Position numbers and translations under genes: made by a program. From Taxillus chinensis (Eukaryota > Streptophyta > Magnoliopsida > Santalales > Loranthaceae): a DNA stretch of 64,000 nucleotides. Shown here piece by piece: positions 1-12,716 of the stretch; position 1 is the stretch's first letter, and each line of letters begins with the position of its first letter. The stretch lies in NCBI GenBank assembly GCA_023512835.1, contig CM042086.1, positions 6,916,299 through 6,980,298 on the forward strand, in the 5' to 3' direction. The notes under the pieces were generated by a model. That model did not search any database and was not told the DNA's origin. It was given only the letters and a program-made list of their open reading frames with translations.

Positions 1-150
1 CACGGCTCGAGCACGCCTCTAATAGGGTGGCTATGTGCCTGCTCGACGTATAGTCGAGCCTCAAGCTCGAGCACATCTCGAGCAAAGTGGCTCCGAGCAC
101 ATATGCTTGTGCCCCTGTTTGATGCGTGCTCGAGCTTCCAAGAGCGCACC
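1..150. repeat. GC-rich degenerate repeat with ctcgagcac motif
   Basis: The first 150 bases are much richer in GC than the following sequence and repeat variants of ctcgagcac about five times. No reading frame or terminal repeat is visible because the window begins inside it. It may be the edge of a transposon or LTR, but nothing here proves that. Confidence 0.4.
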
Positions 151-720
151 GAATCATAAAAAAAAAATGATGCGACTTATTTTATGTTAGCCGGAAATGG
201 AAGGATACAATAATACCAATTATACCTGAAGTCCTCATGTTTTTTTTATTTTTTTCCATAAAAAACTAATACCACATCACTATACCAAAAAAAAAAAAGG
301 TTAGTAGACGGTCATTGCCTTTTTTTTTTTTTTTTTTCCATAATCACTTTGGCGCCTTTATTTCTTAGTCTATATCCTTGTTTTGCGCAATATTATTTGT
401 GTTTTAAGTTCAAAGATAATAACTACACAATAAGTTACTCATCCTTGCACAACTTTTTTGTAATATGTTTAACTGCAAAATTCTTATTCCTTCGATACTT
501 TAAGGTATTGTGGTATAAAAAAGAATATTAATTCCTGAACTCTATATGATGCCTTAATTAATTTGTATATAAACATATAATGTACGCATATAATGTGTAT
601 ATATACACGGTTATATAGTGTATACAGATAACGATAGATATATAATTATATTTTTATTATATCAATTATTATATATATTATATAAAATATGTAAAATAAA
701 TAAATAATAAACATATACAG
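151..720. other. AT-rich intergenic stretch, nothing recognised
   Basis: The stretch contains long A and T runs and TATA-rich low-complexity sequence. The only open frame (349-531) has no recognisable domain and biased hydrophobic composition, as expected by chance from AT-rich DNA. Confidence 0.5.
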
Positions 721-960
721 AAATTCTGGTGAAGACGTGGTAGTAGATAGATTTTGGTAATGATGTGGCATGGATATGCTGTGATAATGTAGCAGACTAG
801 GATTAATGAAGTTGCTTTGATAATCATATGTGGCAGGTCAAAAATTCTGGTGATGACATGGCAGTTAGGACTGGATCTGCTGTGATCATATAACGCAGGC
901 TATACATTTTGGTGATGACATGGCAGGCTATAGCTTCTAGCGATGACATGGTAGGCCAAA
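721..960. repeat. Degenerate tandem repeat, unit around ttctggtgatgacatggca
   Basis: Variants of attctggtgatgacatggca occur at about 723, 751, 843, 906 and 930 with irregular spacing of roughly 25-90 bases, separated by similar gctgtgat and tggcagg phrases. This looks like an old, diverged tandem array. No coding potential is seen. Confidence 0.6.
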
Positions 961-2138
961 ATTCTATTTTTAATCAATGAAATCAAATAAAAGCAACATA
1001 GATCAAGATTAAAATTATATCGCCCCTAATAGAATAGGGAAAATTATCCCATGACTGAAAACAAATCAAACATACAAATTATTGTCCACATACAAGATGA
1101 AGAATGAGGATTGTGGGTGGTAGATCACTCCAATTGTGCTCCATATGTATCTTGAAGTCATGTATATTTCCTCAGTGTAGTCAACCCTATGTTAATACTA
1201 ATTGCATTGTTAACTTTGTCCTAATACTACATTTCTCATGTTGTCCATTCTTTCTGATTAACCCTTAACCACCCCCAATATATATATATTGACTTTGGTG
1301 ATGTTGGCATGGCCGATGATTAGCTTACCACATTCGATAATTTGGGCCATTGCAACCAACACACTCTATTGTCGATAAGTTGTTCATTTGTGTGTCACAA
1401 CCTGTGTGGTCTTTTAGGTGTTAGAATCGAATGTTTAAGCTACGTATTATTAAACCTAAGGTGATAGAGATTGGAAGATCTAATACATGATGTCAATGGA
1501 TACTATTACGTTAGTGGGAGCTAGGAGGCCAATGGAGAAGTTGTTGCTTATATGGTAAATTATAACCTAATGTCCAACATAATTTAAAACTTAATGATAT
1601 TTCTTATCCGATATTACCTTATTCTATTTACCCTTTTGGGCTATTTTAGCTCACTTTTTTTTTATGATTTTTTCAAATCCCGAGTAATTAAAGGAATAAA
1701 TATTACTAAGATAAAGAGTCAAGAGATGCTTGGAAATAAAGTTATGTAAAATTTAAACATCTATTAATTTTGTCTGATAGATTGTGTGATGTTATGTGAT
1801 AATGAGTTATTAATACTTATTCTCTAAACTCATAAACTTGAAGATCTTGGATTGAATTTTATGTGATAATTGATGGTATGTTAATAATATAATCAATGAC
1901 TTAAAATTTATATCAGACTTATATATTTAATTTTATTAACACATTCGCTCTGTAAGTTCTTGATTTGGGGTCATTACATACGATCCTCTTGTTGTTCTTT
2001 GCGTCTTAAAACCTTAAAAATCGAAACATTAAATTACTATTCTCCTCTTTTCATTTTAATATTATAATTAAAAATAATTATATAAATATATTTTTTGTGG
2101 AAAATTCAACCATGTAATAATCAATATATATAATGTGG
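961..2138. other. Intergenic, no gene seen
   Basis: Moderately AT-rich sequence with frequent stops in all frames. I see no repeat family, RNA gene or conserved protein here. Confidence 0.5.
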
Positions 2139-2290
2139 CAAAGTTAATCATTTATGTCTATATAATATTAGATGGTACAAGCAATCATGTAAATAATATA
2201 TATGAGATAGTAAAACCAACTATATAAATAATATATGTGAGATAGTAAAATCAATCATGTATATCTTATATTATAGATAATAAAAAAACT
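2139..2290. repeat. AT-rich tandem repeat, about 45-base unit
   Basis: Units of the form caatcatgtaaataatatat followed by gagatagtaaaa recur three times with small changes. It is a simple degenerate array with no coding content. Confidence 0.55.
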
Positions 2291-3414
2291 TATAATTAAT
2301 GGAAAATCTCAACTCTTATCTTTCATAGAACCTCGATGCTTAGTAAGTATAAAAAAAAGTTTAGGTAGAATATTTGGGGTGTTAAAAAAGCTTAAGGGAA
2401 TGTTTGTAAAGAAGAATTTATGGTATGCCTTCTATAACACTTGTGTATTAAGAGGGGAGGCAAAACAATCTTGATATAAAAGAAGGTGATAGGTTTTAGG
2501 TGTTGGGGGTGAAATAGTAAAGTCTTGTCTTTAATGGTTTATTTTCCTTATTTTCAAATGAATAATTCATTCTTATCTTGTTAGCTTCCATGTGTTCTTT
2601 TATTCATCCTATTTTTGAATTTTTAGAATTTCGTTAACTTTGAAAGTTCTTTTAATTACAAAAGTTTCATAGATGCATTGCTTACTATTTTGACTATAAC
2701 TTTCTACTAAGTAAAATACAGTTAGTTATATATTAGATTGTTAACTTAATTATATACATTTTGAGCCTAATTTCATATCACTTGAACTTGTATATCCAAA
2801 GTTACTGCTTTTTTTAAGTAAGACTAAAACTTTTGAATGTGATACTAAACTTGTATCTGGTTTTAAATATGTTTCTCCTCATAGGATGATTTGAATCAGC
2901 TATTTTTTTTATCAAACTTAACTAACTAAATTTGAAATAAATCGAGACTAATTCTAAGTTATTTGAAGGTTTATATTAGAAATTATAAAATTTTAAAGAT
3001 GACCTTCAGAAATTATGCTAGTCTATTGCTCCCTAAGTATAAGTTATTGTTTGAGAGTATTGTCAAATTTTTATCGGTTGCACCTTTTTATTAATTTTAG
3101 CATGTTAAATTTAAATAAAAGATACATTTTAACTAAATCATTCTTTATCCATAAGAAATAATATATGTAGCATAATTATTTTATTTTATTTTAATTCTTA
3201 TAATTAATTAAAATAATTAAGACAACATAATATAACATATAAAGTATAATAATAAAATAAAACGTTTGCACCCTTAACTAAAACTTGATTATAGAATAAC
3301 ATGTTATGACCTGCGTAAAATTTCTCAAATCATATTCACGTATGTACAAGGTAAATTGACCTTCTACTAACATAGCTGATGAGTTTGAAGTATAACATTG
3401 GCCTTAATGTTTTC
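2291..3414. other. Intergenic, no gene seen
   Basis: AT-rich sequence with dense stop codons in all frames and no recognisable element. Confidence 0.45.
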
Positions 3415-3625
3415 ATGGGAGATGGTTGGTGTGAAGTACTAATATTTCAATGAATTAGTTAAATTTACAGTCATATAACGATGTAACATAATATCAGTCA
3501 TGGATATTTGAAAAACATTAGTTTTCTTGGGAGATGGTTGGTGCAAAGTACTAATATTTCAATGAATTAGTTAAATTCACGTAACGTAATATCGGTCATG
3601 TATATTTAAAAAACATCACACGATT
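3415..3625. repeat. Tandem duplication of about 115 bases
   Basis: The phrase ggagatggttggtg followed by agtactaatatttcaatgaa appears near 3,419 and again near 3,532. Each copy is followed by a version of taatatcagtcatggatatt. The second copy lacks some internal bases. It is a local duplication in non-coding DNA. Confidence 0.65.
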
Positions 3626-4734
3626 AGCACGGTGACTAAAAATATTTATTCATTTGTATGAGATATGTGACAATTGACCATTCTCATGGTGTTAGAGGTA
3701 ATACAGATAAAAGCATATTTAATGTGCATAGTTTAATTGGTGTATCTATTTGGAAACTTTCATTTCTATTTTTTTTAATTTTATTTTATAAAACAAGTTG
3801 CCATTACGATAAGATAAAATTATTAATACCTGGAATGGCATCACTGGGAAGGCCGTCCAATGTGCGAAGGGATTGAAATACTCAGGTAAAATGGCCATTT
3901 CATCTGTCCAGCATCCAAAACAATGATGGTGTTTCCATGAACAACACATGTATGCGACCTCACGAAATTAGTGACCCATGTATTGATTAATTAATCATTT
4001 ATGTTGCTTCCGGTCCTCAACTGCTTCCTTATTTCGTTCCATATGAGTTAATATCACTCATTACTGAGGTACAATAGCATTAGAGGCAGTCGACTTGGTT
4101 TCTGCACAAGTGGCAAGAGGGTCCACGTGTCTGCCATATTCTCCTTTCTTAACGTCTATGATTTCGCAAATTATATCGCCATGAATGATTGAGCGTATGA
4201 TTTTTAAATTAAAATATAGTTTAAACTAATTTTTAAAAAAAAATATTTGAGTTTGGAGGGTGATTTATTTTCATCAAAAAGTTATTTCATTTTCTTACTT
4301 TGGAGGAACTTACTTTTGTTTTTGTTTTAAAAAAATGATAACTGTTTTAAGGTAGACACCTTTTCAATTAATTTAAAATTTTAATTGCCTTGAAAAATAA
4401 ATTAGTAAGTGAAGATGAACAAGAGTTATTTGATGAATTACGGTTGCAAATCTTTTTTATTTTTACTTATTAAACTTATGATTACAGTCAACCAATAGTA
4501 GTTAGACAATGTGTGAATGTGACTGTGATAACATCCCGCAAGCGTGATCAAACTGAAATCAAAGTGACATAATACATGACCAAAGAGATAAATAACATAA
4601 TTAATAAAACACATTTTTTTTACCTCCACGGGATACTTTGTGCTCTCTAAATAGAAATCAGCAGGTTAAAGAGGATCACCAACTGGAGGGTAAAATATTT
4701 TAATGATATGATCGATTATAATGTTTTGTTTGAT
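3626..4734. other. Intergenic, no gene seen
   Basis: Short open frames at 3,658-3,876 and 4,438-4,629 show no domain, no splice context and no similarity I recognise. The stretch is otherwise AT-rich and featureless. Confidence 0.45.
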
Positions 4735-5060
4735 ACAACACATCAAACTCCTTATATTTATTTTTTATTAGTTTAAAAAGTTATTTTAATAAAAATATTT
4801 AAAAATTAACTTTATATTATAATTAAAAATTTTAAAATTTAATCTAATATTATTCACTCTTTAATTATTAAAATAAAATATTTTCTATCGTAAATTTTTT
4901 CTCAGATTATATTTACCTTTTAATTTTAAAGTAATAAATATATATTTAAAAAATAATATTTTAATTATTAAATGGTTAAAATAAAAAATGACTTTTAAAA
5001 AAGTAAATTATTTTTTAAAAAAACTTTTGATTTATTTTGAAAGTCAATTTTAAAGACGGA
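4735..5060 (+). repeat. AT-rich dispersed repeat, copy 1
   Basis: The sequence beginning ttttttattagtttaaaaag and continuing through taataaaaatatt, tatattataattaaaa and a ctctttaattat phrase is shared in the same order with 5,885-6,190. That suggests two copies of an AT-rich interspersed repeat. Low complexity makes the boundaries uncertain. Confidence 0.4.
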
Positions 5061-5884
5061 TGGTCATAATTTTCCCAAATATAATATGTCAAATTTAAAC
5101 TTAATGACAATTATTTACTAAAATTATTTAATTAGAAAATATTTAGATAAATTGAGTGATGATATTTTTGTAAGAATAAAACATACTATCCATCATACAC
5201 CATACAGTTTTTTTATTGCATAATTTATAATAGACTAATATGTATCATTATATTCTACTAGTCTATAATATTATCATATTTAATACAATCTATTATAAAT
5301 TGTATTCATGCTCATATAATTATTTTCTTTTTTACTTTTTATTTTTTTTATAATGCATCAAACAATAATGTGACAATTCAATTTTTATGGTAAAAAAAAT
5401 GAATTGCATCTTATATTAAGTATGGAAAACAAATTCATATATATGGTATGGGTGTACCACATATATGGTTTCGAGACTATGAATAAGTATTTAACAAATT
5501 AAAATATTTTGACAAAGTTGTTTAATGAACTGCTTGAAAATGATTGGAATTGACTTTATTTATTGTTAATATTTTGAAATTACATGGTGAAACTACGAAG
5601 TAATTTTCTGGTACCTATCGTTCTATAACCAACATCGTTAAATTCATAATTATATAAAATAGTAATATAGAATTAGCTAGGGAAATAGTTTTGATGCGTA
5701 TGAGCAAAAATTATTTGTAATTCGGGGCATACATTTTATCTTTTAATAGTTTTAAAAGATTTATAATTCATTCCTTTTGAATTTGTGTTTGAAAAATTAA
5801 AATAACCTATTTTAAATAATTTACATTAAATGTATGTCCCGAATAGAAGCCTCAGGATAAGTCTATCAAAGCATCCACTGTAAA
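5061..5884. other. AT-rich spacer between two repeat copies, no gene seen
   Basis: Low-complexity AT-rich DNA with stops in every frame. Nothing recognised. Confidence 0.4.
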
Positions 5885-6190
5885 GTTTTTTATGTATTTT
5901 TTATTAGTCCAAATAGTCAATTTAATAAAAATATTCAAAAAAAAACTTTTCAGACTATATATTATAATTAAAATTTTAATAATTCAAATTTAATTTATTC
6001 CTATTTACTTTCTATTCTTTAAAATACTATATTTTTTCTCTATTTATAAAATATTAAAATAAAGAATAAATAAATAATTTTAAATTAATATTTTAATTTA
6101 AAATTTTAAATAAAGAAACTAGTAAACTTTTAAAAATATATTACTAAAATTTAAAAAATAATAATAATTTTTAAAAATTAATTTTGAAAA
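5885..6190 (+). repeat. AT-rich dispersed repeat, copy 2
   Basis: Same order of phrases as 4,735-5,060 (ttttttattagtc, tttaataaaaatattc, tatattataattaaaatttt). It ends next to the GC-rich block at 6.2 kb. Confidence 0.4.
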
Positions 6191-6197
6191 AACGGCT

Positions 6198-6352
6198 CTC
6201 ATGTGGGGGTGTAAAATGGACCGCCGGTCCGCAGACCAGTCTGTTGTCCATGCGGACTGGAACGGATTGGACCAGAAATATTTTGGTCTGCAGACCAGTC
6301 CGTGGTTCATGCGGACCAAATCCGTGCGGACGCGGACCGGTCTACGGACCGG
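6198..6352. mobile_element. Possible hAT-like fragment with ggaccgg-rich repeats
   Basis: After tgggggtgtaaaatggaccg comes about 150 bases built from repeated gcagaccagtc, gcggac and ggaccggtc phrases in both orientations, embedded in very AT-rich DNA. A terminus of the type gGGGTGTAAA followed by G/C-rich subterminal repeats is typical of plant hAT elements. I do not see a matching far end, so this is either a fragment or a different repeat. Open frames across it (6,119-6,319 and 6,184-6,375) are artefacts of the repeat. Confidence 0.35.
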
Positions 6353-6782
6353 CTTATTTATTTATTTTTAAATAATTTTTTTAAAATTATTATGTATTCT
6401 ACTTAGTATATTACTTCCTCACTAAATTGTAAAAACTCAGAGACGCAATCTATTTAGTCTACCATTGACGGACGTGATCAACTTATACAATACTATGGGA
6501 GCCCGAAAGTAAGGAAATCGATTACTCTCGGTGCCTTTGATTCCCACTCTCCATCGATTAGGGATTTGGGCACCGTATGTTTTAAAACATGATCAATATT
6601 TACTTTTGCTATTTTTCCATGGTAGAAAGAACAATAACAAATTTATTCAAAAAAAAAAAAGATATGTGTAACCAGTTTGAGTCATTATTGTGAAATCATG
6701 GCTAATGTAGTAATCGTTAAATAGCGGTTATGCAACTTTAGAGATACATAACATTACACCTTATTAAGTCCTCTTTAGAGGT

Positions 6783-7405
6783 TGTTAGGATCGGGCTAAG
6801 GTATAGGCGCACACACATATGTAATAATATTGTCCGCTTTGAGCTCGTCATACTGGCTCGCATGACTTTAAAGCGTGTTGTGACATTTCCAGACTTGTTC
6901 TACCTTATTAAGGCCATTAGCCTTCTCCAATTCTTTCAATGTGGGACATATTTATCAACAATGTCTCCCTTTGTTATACATCGAACTACATCATAGGATA
7001 CACCTATGGAATTGAACTATCACCATATGTGACCATCATAAATTTTCTTTGCAGCTCCCCCTCAATCCACATCTTGATTGAGATCATACCGGTTCAATCA
7101 CCTCGTGATAGGGGATTATATTCCAATTCAATACCACCGCACACTACAAAATATGTCGCTCGGCCACAAACTACACCAAAAAGACTTTCAATATAATGAA
7201 ACACTTGACGGAATAAGTTCTGATACCACTTGTTAGAGTTGGGCTAAGGTGTAGGCTTACCCGCATGTCATAATATTATCTACTTTGGGCTTGCCACATT
7301 AGCCACATAACTTTAAAACGCATTGTAACATTTTCAGGCCCGCTCTACCTTATTAACTCTCTTAGCCTTCCCCAATTTCTTCAATGTGGGATAACTTTCC
7401 CAACA
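6783..7405 (-). mobile_element. TRIM: miniature LTR retroelement, non-coding
   Basis: Two direct repeats, 6,783-6,960 and 7,231-7,405, align along their length and both run TG...CA. Read on the minus strand, the 5' LTR (7,405 to 7,231) is followed two bases later by tggtatcagaac, a primer-binding site matching the initiator-Met tRNA 3' end as in many plant LTR elements. A purine tract, caaagggagacat (6,973-6,961), abuts the 3' LTR. The flanking 5 bases are gaggt (6,778-6,782) and aaggt (7,406-7,410), a probable decayed target duplication. The internal part is only about 270 bases and codes for nothing. Size and structure match TRIM elements, which depend on proteins from other elements. The two LTRs differ at many positions, so the insertion is old. 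Confidence 0.85.
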
Positions 7406-7410
7406 AAGGT

Positions 7411-8793
7411 GATCTTAGCCCTATTGAGAATGAGGTCAACCTATTACTACCATCACCTACGTGAGGGTTCAAGTTTTAAAATCACACCTGTCTCATATGT
7501 AAGGAGGGTAGGGGTATCCCGTCATCTAATGGAATTGACGAGGAAGACTCCATCTACCCATATCCCATTAACACTTCTTATTAGGTATGTCTATATGAAC
7601 AGTTTTAACTCAAAATCAAATTTTTATACTATTTTTTATCTAAAAAATTATCAAAATGAATTTAATTTCATAATAATAAATACTATTTAAAAATATCAAA
7701 ATTCATAAATAATAATTATAAAATAAATAAATAATAATATTTAAAATATTATAAAATTATAAATATAAATAATTAAAATTTAATGAAACCAAATACTGTA
7801 ATGCCTATTATCTCTTTCCGCTTTTTATCTAAATCAAAAGTCAAGTTTTAAAATTATTATTTGTCCCCACTTAGATGGGGGAACGGTAACCCATCTTATA
7901 TAACAAAAAATGAATGGGTATCAGATATCCCGTTGCCCACCTTGATCCTCTTTCTACATGACACGTGATATTATAAATACTCTAATTTTCATGATGGCAT
8001 TAGGGAGTGTTTTAGTGCTTGTGGCAGGGTATTGATGCCCAAAAACATAAAACCCGATTGTCCCAAGGCCAACTATCATCATCAAATGAGCACGAAGGAA
8101 CGGTTTGGACTTCAAAGATGACAACTTAGAAGATAATGAAAATTTTGGTGGGATGGACGGGGCGACAACATTTATTCTAATAATTGTACTTTTTTGGTTA
8201 ATTTTTAATGGCCTATACCGTATTATTTTTCATGTTGTTTTAATTTTAGTCTTGTTATTTTGTTATTTTAAATCATTTTATCTTTTATATAAATATATTT
8301 TTTATATAAATATATTTTTTAAAATAATTTTTTACTTTTATAAATAAATAAGTCATTGTTGAGATTCCAAGACCATATATTGTTGAGTAGCTTGATCTAA
8401 ATCAAGTCTATTGTGGGTTTGAATTTGCTGCTAATCCAGTCGAAATCAATATCATATTAATTTCGACTATTTTATTACTTTATTAATATTTATTTTAAAA
8501 ATTAATTGTTAGATTTAATATTAATATAATCTGTATCATATTTATAAAATTTTATGATAATTTAACGATTAAATTCTATGCAAATTTAATTGAAAGAAAC
8601 CAAAAGATAAATAAATTAAAATTGATAAGGGCTGAATCACCAACTAATCCAAAATCATCCATCGTTTTAATGGCAATTCCATGGATAGTCAAAATTTGGG
8701 AGGGAAGTTTGGTTGATATTTTCATGAAAATCTAAAATAATATCCACATAATATTAATAAAATTTAAAATACAAACAAAAAAATACAAAATAA

Positions 8794-8830
<37 letters not shown>

Positions 8831-9170
8831 ATAGTTTATTCTTAATATTTTACAATGAATTTTCCAACAAAAATAAAAGTAGGATGTTCATATTACTAAA
8901 ATAATTCATAATTAAATATATATTATCTGACCAAATGATTTCTCTTTTAATGTTCAAAAACATAAAATTTGTTAGAAAATTGCCTTTTATTTTCTTTTAA
9001 AGCCTAATTTTGATAATATTCACATATATCTGAAAATACTTGCTTTGTAGCTATAGTAGGGACCAAAAGAGTAAATATGAGAACAATGTAAAATCTACAA
9101 TTTTTGTAATAAAATAATATTTAATAAAATAAATTATTTTAAAAATATATTTAATTTAAAATTAGAACAA
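7411..9170. other. Intergenic, AT-rich, no gene seen
   Basis: Contains an (AT)n tract at about 8,795-8,818 and AT-rich low-complexity sequence. The open frame at 8,105-8,347 becomes a run of hydrophobic aromatic residues encoded by T-rich DNA and has no recognisable domain. It may include a fragment of an old transposon near 8,080-8,170, but I cannot identify it. Confidence 0.4.
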
Positions 9171-9173
9171 TGC

Positions 9174-9314
9174 TAGGTACAACCGGGGTTGGATAATCTT
9201 TAGGTAACCGTACAACGTGGTAATCTACCAATTCATCGGAAGAGGGAGAAAAAAAACTCTTAACCGTCCAATCCCTCACGGTTACGCGAAGAAACCATGA
9301 GCCGGTTGTACAAA
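9174..9314. mobile_element. Short MITE-like inverted repeat
   Basis: gtacaaccgg (9,177-9,186) is mirrored by ccggttgtac (9,302-9,311). Inside these, ggtaaccgt is mirrored by acggttac, so the 135-base unit can fold into a hairpin. It is more GC-rich than its AT-rich surroundings. Size and structure suggest a MITE. The target duplication is not clear. Confidence 0.55.
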
Positions 9315-9954
9315 TATTAATTGTTAAAATTATAAAAGTATTATCTTATTATGTTTCATAACGTTATTTATTTTAATTAATTATATTAATTAAAATAATT
9401 ATATTATATTATTTAAATTAATTATGTTAAATAAATAATTCCTTATGCGTAGCAATAAATTTAGATAAAATAAATCACAAATTTAAATCCACCACATCAA
9501 AATTAACAAAAAGATATAAATGGTTAATTTTTATGCATAGTAAAAAAGGTAAAAGAGGAAAAAAAGTAATAAAAAATAAATGGCATTTCGTATGTAAATA
9601 TTGTGACAGGTTGAAGACAGCGCAATTATAAAACAATAACAAGGTGAATATGAGATGCCTTAAAATCATATTAAGGGTTACTTAGAAGAATACTTCTGTT
9701 TGATTGGTATGTGTAAATAAATGATTAAGTGTTGAACCTTATATAAAAGTCATACCTGTGTTTTTGAATAGAGAAATCCAATAAATACCAACTCAAACAA
9801 ATATAACATTTCTCAAAGTAAGAATTTTGAAGACACCATGCAATCAGAGTTGTTCATGAAGACTTAGCCTCTTGGATAAATCTATGTTATCAAATCAAAG
9901 ATAATTCTCAGAGTGTCCAAAAGTTCTAAATGACAAAGCTAAGTATGTGATCGA
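9315..9954. other. Intergenic, no gene seen
   Basis: AT-rich sequence. The minus-strand open frame 9,475-9,669 is low-complexity hydrophobic and unlikely to be real. Confidence 0.4.
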
Positions 9955-10200
9955 AGATTTGATAACCAATTCAATGCTCGAACAAGGTTTTGAAGCTCAA
10001 ACACTACTTTGATGCTCGAACAACCTTTCAAGGTTTGGAAACTACTCTAATGCTCGGATAACAACATAATGCTCATATAGTTATCAGATGATATGATAGT
10101 TGTTAGATGCTCGAATAACCACCTAATAATCAAATTGCCGTCAAATGCTCGGACAAAAAAATCTAATGCTCGAACATCACTTCAATTCTCAAATACACTT
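9955..10200. repeat. Degenerate repeat with atgctcgaaca motif
   Basis: Variants of atgctcgaacaa occur about eight times (near 9,974, 10,010, 10,050, 10,069, 10,109, 10,151, 10,170) with irregular 20-45 base spacing. It resembles the short subrepeats found in some LTRs, but no TG/CA ends or binding site were found. Confidence 0.5.
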
Positions 10201-12000
10201 GATTTCTAACTCTTGCTGCTACACTTAAGTTTGCAAAGTTTCAAGATAAAACATTTGAAAACCTAACATTTTCTAATTGGACAACAAAATCAGTTCTAAT
10301 AGCTAATGTGCATTTGCAAATACTCAATTATTTCCAAATATGAAAGCAAGTCAATCGAACAAGTGGTTATAAGAATATTAACTACAATGATTATGCCTTC
10401 CAAGATTATCTCCTTGACAAGCGCATTATTTAAAGACATTGATTAATTACCTTAAATGGTGTGCAATACTCGTATTGTCCCTAATCATGTCCAAAAACCC
10501 TAATAGAGAACGCCCTTCATCTGAAATCCTAAAAATACAATCATTGTAAATACAAGAGTGTCACATTAATGTAAAATACATGCAAGAGCCAAATCCGAGC
10601 ATCCATATAGAGAAAAAAAACTCTAATCCTCCTAAAAACGTGATTCCAACTTCTACAAGCTTTCAAACTCATTGATTCAAGATCTAAAAGGCTTATTCTT
10701 CAATTTCTAAGACAAATTAAGAGTGCTTTCCGTTCTAAAAAGCTATTGGGGGATTGTGCAATTGATAAATATGATAAATTAATAGGCCTTATGTTTATAT
10801 TTCTTGCCAAAGATTGATACATACATAGTTTGAATTTCTTGATTATTTTCTGCACTACTTATTTTATTTACCATCAAGAATTGTTTCGTAGCTAATAAGC
10901 TCATGCTTTTAATGGAAAATTATTTGTATAGCGAATGTTCAATCTTAACTTTCAAACATCACCGTACAAATTAAGTAATAGCCTTTTTCATGCATGATCA
11001 CTAAAATTACTTCCATACAACATAATATACATTTGTCCCACCAGGATGCATAGTCAATCGAGATTATTAAAACTCCCACAAAATCTCCTCCTAAAGAGAC
11101 ACTAGAACAATTAACCTCCCCCATAACTATAACACATGATTTAAATTTTCGATCCAATTAGAGTATGTCTCTACAATACGAATTTTATTCCTAATAATAA
11201 TAATCTTGCAATCTATATCACCCAATTGAGCTTCCATAATCCAATAACATAGCTCATGGATATCTACAAGCACACTAATAACCCCTTGTCTGCCATGGTC
11301 CACTGACTGGAGACTCATAACAACCAAATGTCCCATTATCTCTTACTCTTTAATGGCACAACGAACAAGAAATATCATATAACATTACCTACAATTACTA
11401 ACGGCAAGAAAAATATCTTGAATTACTTATACCCAGACAACATATTTACGTAATATTATCCTATCCTATATATTTCCTACTAGCATTTGAATTATCGACT
11501 TAAATTTAAACTTTATAGAGCAAATCCCAAAATTATAAAGTGAATCACAACACAACCAGCCAAAACCTGCTATATCAAAGCCGTTATATTTCCCACGAAC
11601 CTGAATGTTTTATCATGTATATTTTCAATTAGCTTTTGAATTATTATGAAAGAATTCTTCCAATTCTTCTTCTATAAAGCACTTTCAATGAAATTCACGG
11701 GTAAAACCTTTATACCTACACTAACGATTTGCAAATAAATAAAACATCGCACAACAGGTGCTGATACCTCCAAAACAGCACAGCACAAACCACAGAATGA
11801 CAGAATCAATGTAAATAGCAGGACCCTAAATCACAGAATCTGTTACTATTTTGGTCATTATGTACAGATGACATAAAAGTTACAAACAGCTCGGATTTCA
11901 GCCCCTCCAAAACAGAATGTGTCTCGTAGAAAAGTTTCTTTTTCTGGAAATTTAAATTTCATCACATTTCAAGTCCATATAAAAAGGAATCACTACTCGC
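10201..12000. other. Intergenic, no gene seen
   Basis: The small open frames at 10,945-11,336 (minus) have no splice context or domain. Nothing else stands out. Confidence 0.4.
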
Positions 12001-12716
12001 ATGAATGGAAGAATGTTAATGGTTGGTGATCCAAAACCAAACGATTTCCTAGGGGAAAACCTCTATTGCTTCCTTGAACTGCCTAGCCACCTTGAACCAC
12101 TAGACAGCGCTAGCAACACAAAGTTCCCTCACCAAAACTGGGAGTCTCGGACAATAAAAACAATGTCTCTATGTATCAACAGAACATCCAGATATAAATT
12201 CCTATTTTTCTCTCTAATACCAAGAGCATAAAAGTCCGGCTGAAGCAGAACAGCACAGCACAAACTCGTGCCATATTGGAAGTTCTGCAGCTTACAATTT
12301 GGAGCATTTTCAAATATATCAGAATAAAATGGGTTTTTAGAGATTGCACCCTCAACTCTGCTCGTTGTTCTTTACCAATCTTGAATGAATTACCCACACA
12401 AGTGAAAATCTAATCCAAAATCTATCTACCTAATCTACTAAATTGCCTGATGCCAGGTATTTCTCTATCCCCGTTGCTGCACTCCATGGACTCGAAAATG
12501 GTTCTATGCACTACGCCATTGTTTGCTTCACTATCATCTACAGATGCCAAATCTGGCTACCACATCCAAAACAAGACAAGCAGTGATTTCCCCTTCAATA
12601 CAAGTAACACATTCTTCGTCTAAGTTACTTCAAATCTCTTCCAACATAAACCTCCCACAGGGGGTTATTGAGTCAGGACTGGCACGTATATGATAAGGCC
12701 CATCAACTTATTTTGT
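12001..12716 (-). other. Probable 3' UTR and downstream flank of the DDT/PHD gene
   Basis: This lies immediately downstream of the stop codon at 12,717. It is less AT-rich than the intergenic DNA and repeats cagcacagcacaaac at about 12,249, also seen near 11,775. Open frames on both strands here overlap each other and look spurious. The polyadenylation site cannot be placed by eye. Confidence 0.4.

Noticed and set aside
8105..8347. 80-codon frame with an acidic start and hydrophobic tail, possible small membrane protein
   Set aside because: The hydrophobic part is a direct product of T-rich low-complexity DNA, and no conserved motif or splice context is seen.
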